This document shows, in pieces, positions 6,183 through 7,252 of a stretch of 7,252 nucleotides of DNA; the first letter of the stretch is position 1, and each line of letters starts with the position of its first letter. The notes below the pieces were generated by a model. The model was not told the origin of the DNA. It saw only the letters and a list, made by a program, of their open reading frames with translations, and made no database searches. Source of the stretch: Actinomycetota bacterium (GTDB lineage Bacteria; Acidobacteriota; Blastocatellia; Chloracidobacteriales; Chloracidobacteriaceae). The DNA lies in the NCBI GenBank assembly GCA_013298335.1, contig JAAFHI010000152.1, forward strand, positions 1 through 7,252, given 5' to 3'. Position numbers and translations under genes: made by a program.

Positions 6183-7252
6183 TCAACCCGTGGGGATGAG
6201 CGCGAGCGGCTGATTTGAGAATGCGGCGGTCAGGGCGGAGAAAATATTCTTGCCCTGCTTTCGGGCGGTGGAGATGTAGCCACGAATGCGGGCGAACCAC
6301 TTCGCGCCGTCCTCGGACCGAAAGCCGCCGGAGACCTTCTGCTTGACCTTGACCATGCGGATATCGCGCTCGGCGAGGTTGTTGTCGAACGGGACGGTGA
6401 AATCATGGACGAACGCCAGAAAGTACGACTGGTACAAACGAAGCCGGTCGAGGAGATTTTTGGGGACGGTCTGTTTTCGGCCGGTCGGGACGTTTTCCGG
6501 GAGGTCCAGTCCCTGTTGAACGATGGCGTGAAAGCGGGCGTCGATGAGGTCGCGGCGGTGGCGGGGCAGTTCGGTCGCGCCCGCCTCGCGCGCCGCGTCA
6601 ACCTGGGCCTTGGCGTCAAGCAGCACTTCCATCAGGTCGTCGGCCCAGGTCTGACGGTGGTTTTCCGACACATTGATCAGTTCCCGCAACACATGCGCGT
6701 CGCACAGTCCGTGCCGGTCGGCATAGCTCAGGTACGGCTTCCAGCAGTCCGTCACCAGTGTCCCCGACATCTTTGGAAGAATCCCGATCTCGTCCATCGC
6801 CGCCCCTCCACGCTTTTGATGAATCGCGTAGCAGGTCAGATCGGGCGTACTCGCCACATGCAGCCACCACAGTTTGCCACCCACCCGCGCGCCCGATTCA
6901 TCCGGGTGGACCACCGGGGCGGCGATGAGCAGTTCCTTGACCGCGGCTTCCCACCCGACCAGATTCTCCGCGCCCTGCTTCACCATCGCGCACAACGTCC
7001 CGGTCGAAATCGTGTGTCCGAACAGATCGCGCAGAATCTCCCGTGTCCGTTGCACCGGCAGCGCGTGACCCACCATCAGGTACGTCGCCAGACTTCGTAT
7101 CCCCGGACCGTACTGCGCCGCCGTCACTGCCTCGGCGGGAAATTCGCCCACCGTCACCGTCCCGCAACAGGCGCACGTTTTGCGTTCCGCCCGATGCTCC
7201 GTCACACGAATCCGGACCACCGGCATCTCGAATACCTGCCGACACTCGACCT
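6149..7252 (-). mobile_element. IS66-family insertion sequence, 3' part (runs off right edge)
   Basis: Includes the transposase gene and the 34 bp downstream of it. The left end is placed at the GTAAG of 6149 because IS66 termini commonly begin GTAA and this motif faces into the element; it is a guess that depends on finding the matching end beyond the window. The alternative outer limit is near 6042. The small accessory genes (tnpA/tnpB-like) that many IS66 elements carry upstream would lie outside the window. Confidence 0.5.
6183..7252 (-). CDS. IS66-family transposase (TnpC-like), 5' end outside window
   Basis: A DDE transposase of the IS66 family. The frame is open to the right edge, where VECRQVFE precedes the first internal ATG at 7226; since IS66 proteins have a conserved CRQVFDIP segment here, the true start lies beyond 7252. 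Numbering from the 7226 Met: CACCG zinc-binding-like motif (18-22), YGPGIRSLATYLMVGHALPV (39-58), first aspartate in HPDESGARVGGKLWWLHVAS (D109), second in TLVTDCWKPY (D160), LCDAHVLREL (174-183), and glutamate in DNNLAERDIRMVK (E286). All three catalytic residues are present and the C-terminus is complete, so the visible part looks functional. It is transcribed towards the eCIS operon; read-through could reach it but the ISKra4 remnant lies between. VTDCW is a variant of the more usual VHDxW. Confidence 0.95.
   Translation of the reverse strand, partial: VECRQVFEMPVVRIRVTEHRAERKTCACCGTVTVGEFPAEAVTAAQYGPGIRSLATYLMVGHALPVQRTREILRDLFGHTISTGTLCAMVKQGAENLVGWEAAVKELLIAAPVVHPDESGARVGGKLWWLHVASTPDLTCYAIHQKRGGAAMDEIGILPKMSGTLVTDCWKPYLSYADRHGLCDAHVLRELINVSENHRQTWADDLMEVLLDAKAQVDAAREAGATELPRHRRDLIDARFHAIVQQGLDLPENVPTGRKQTVPKNLLDRLRLYQSYFLAFVHDFTVPFDNNLAERDIRMVKVKQKVSGGFRSEDGAKWFARIRGYISTARKQGKNIFSALTAAFSNQPLALIPTG

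Overview
The window carries the first part of an extracellular contractile injection system (eCIS) gene cluster: a phage-tail-like, syringe-shaped particle of the Afp/PVC/AlgoCIS type. All genes lie on the minus strand, so the cluster reads from right to left. In transcription order it encodes a DUF4255 (Afp16-like) tail terminator/cap protein (5202-4618), a cysteine-rich 483-residue protein I cannot assign to a named family (4570-3119), one tail sheath protein (3067-1463), a main inner-tube protein (1400-948), a second tube protein of the Afp5 type (935-405), a 59-residue DUF5908 protein (361-182), and the first 60 codons of the Afp7-like tube/baseplate protein (180-1, cut by the window edge). 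Spacings are 1 to 62 bp and no terminator is evident, so this is probably one transcription unit. The spike, gp25-like baseplate, PAAR tip, baseplate J, fibre, tape-measure, ATPase and effector genes are not in the window and would be expected beyond position 1.

Upstream of the operon (5415 to the right edge) is insertion-sequence territory. Nearest the operon is a decayed ISKra4-family transposase (about 5980-5439), truncated at its 5' side and broken by a 1-nt frameshift, with a probable IS terminus about 212 bp from the cap gene. Next comes a 198-bp non-coding stretch (5985-6182) that contains two copies of an imperfect 31-bp inverted repeat (27/31 matching) separated by 70 bp. Last is an IS66-family transposase with intact DDE residues (stop at 6183), open through the right edge, so its start is outside the window. 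Both transposases point the same way as the eCIS operon.

How the parts work together, from knowledge of the family: the sheath contracts around an inner tube made mainly of the first tube protein. The second tube protein joins that tube to the hub formed by the Afp7-like protein. The DUF4255 protein caps the distal end. The 483-residue protein, encoded between cap and sheath, is a candidate cap-proximal structural protein, but this is positional inference only.

The organism cannot be named from the sequence. The moderately high GC content, the eCIS layout with DUF5908 and the IS66/ISKra4 elements suggest an environmental bacterium, probably Gram-negative. No tRNA, rRNA, CRISPR array or convincing promoter was seen.
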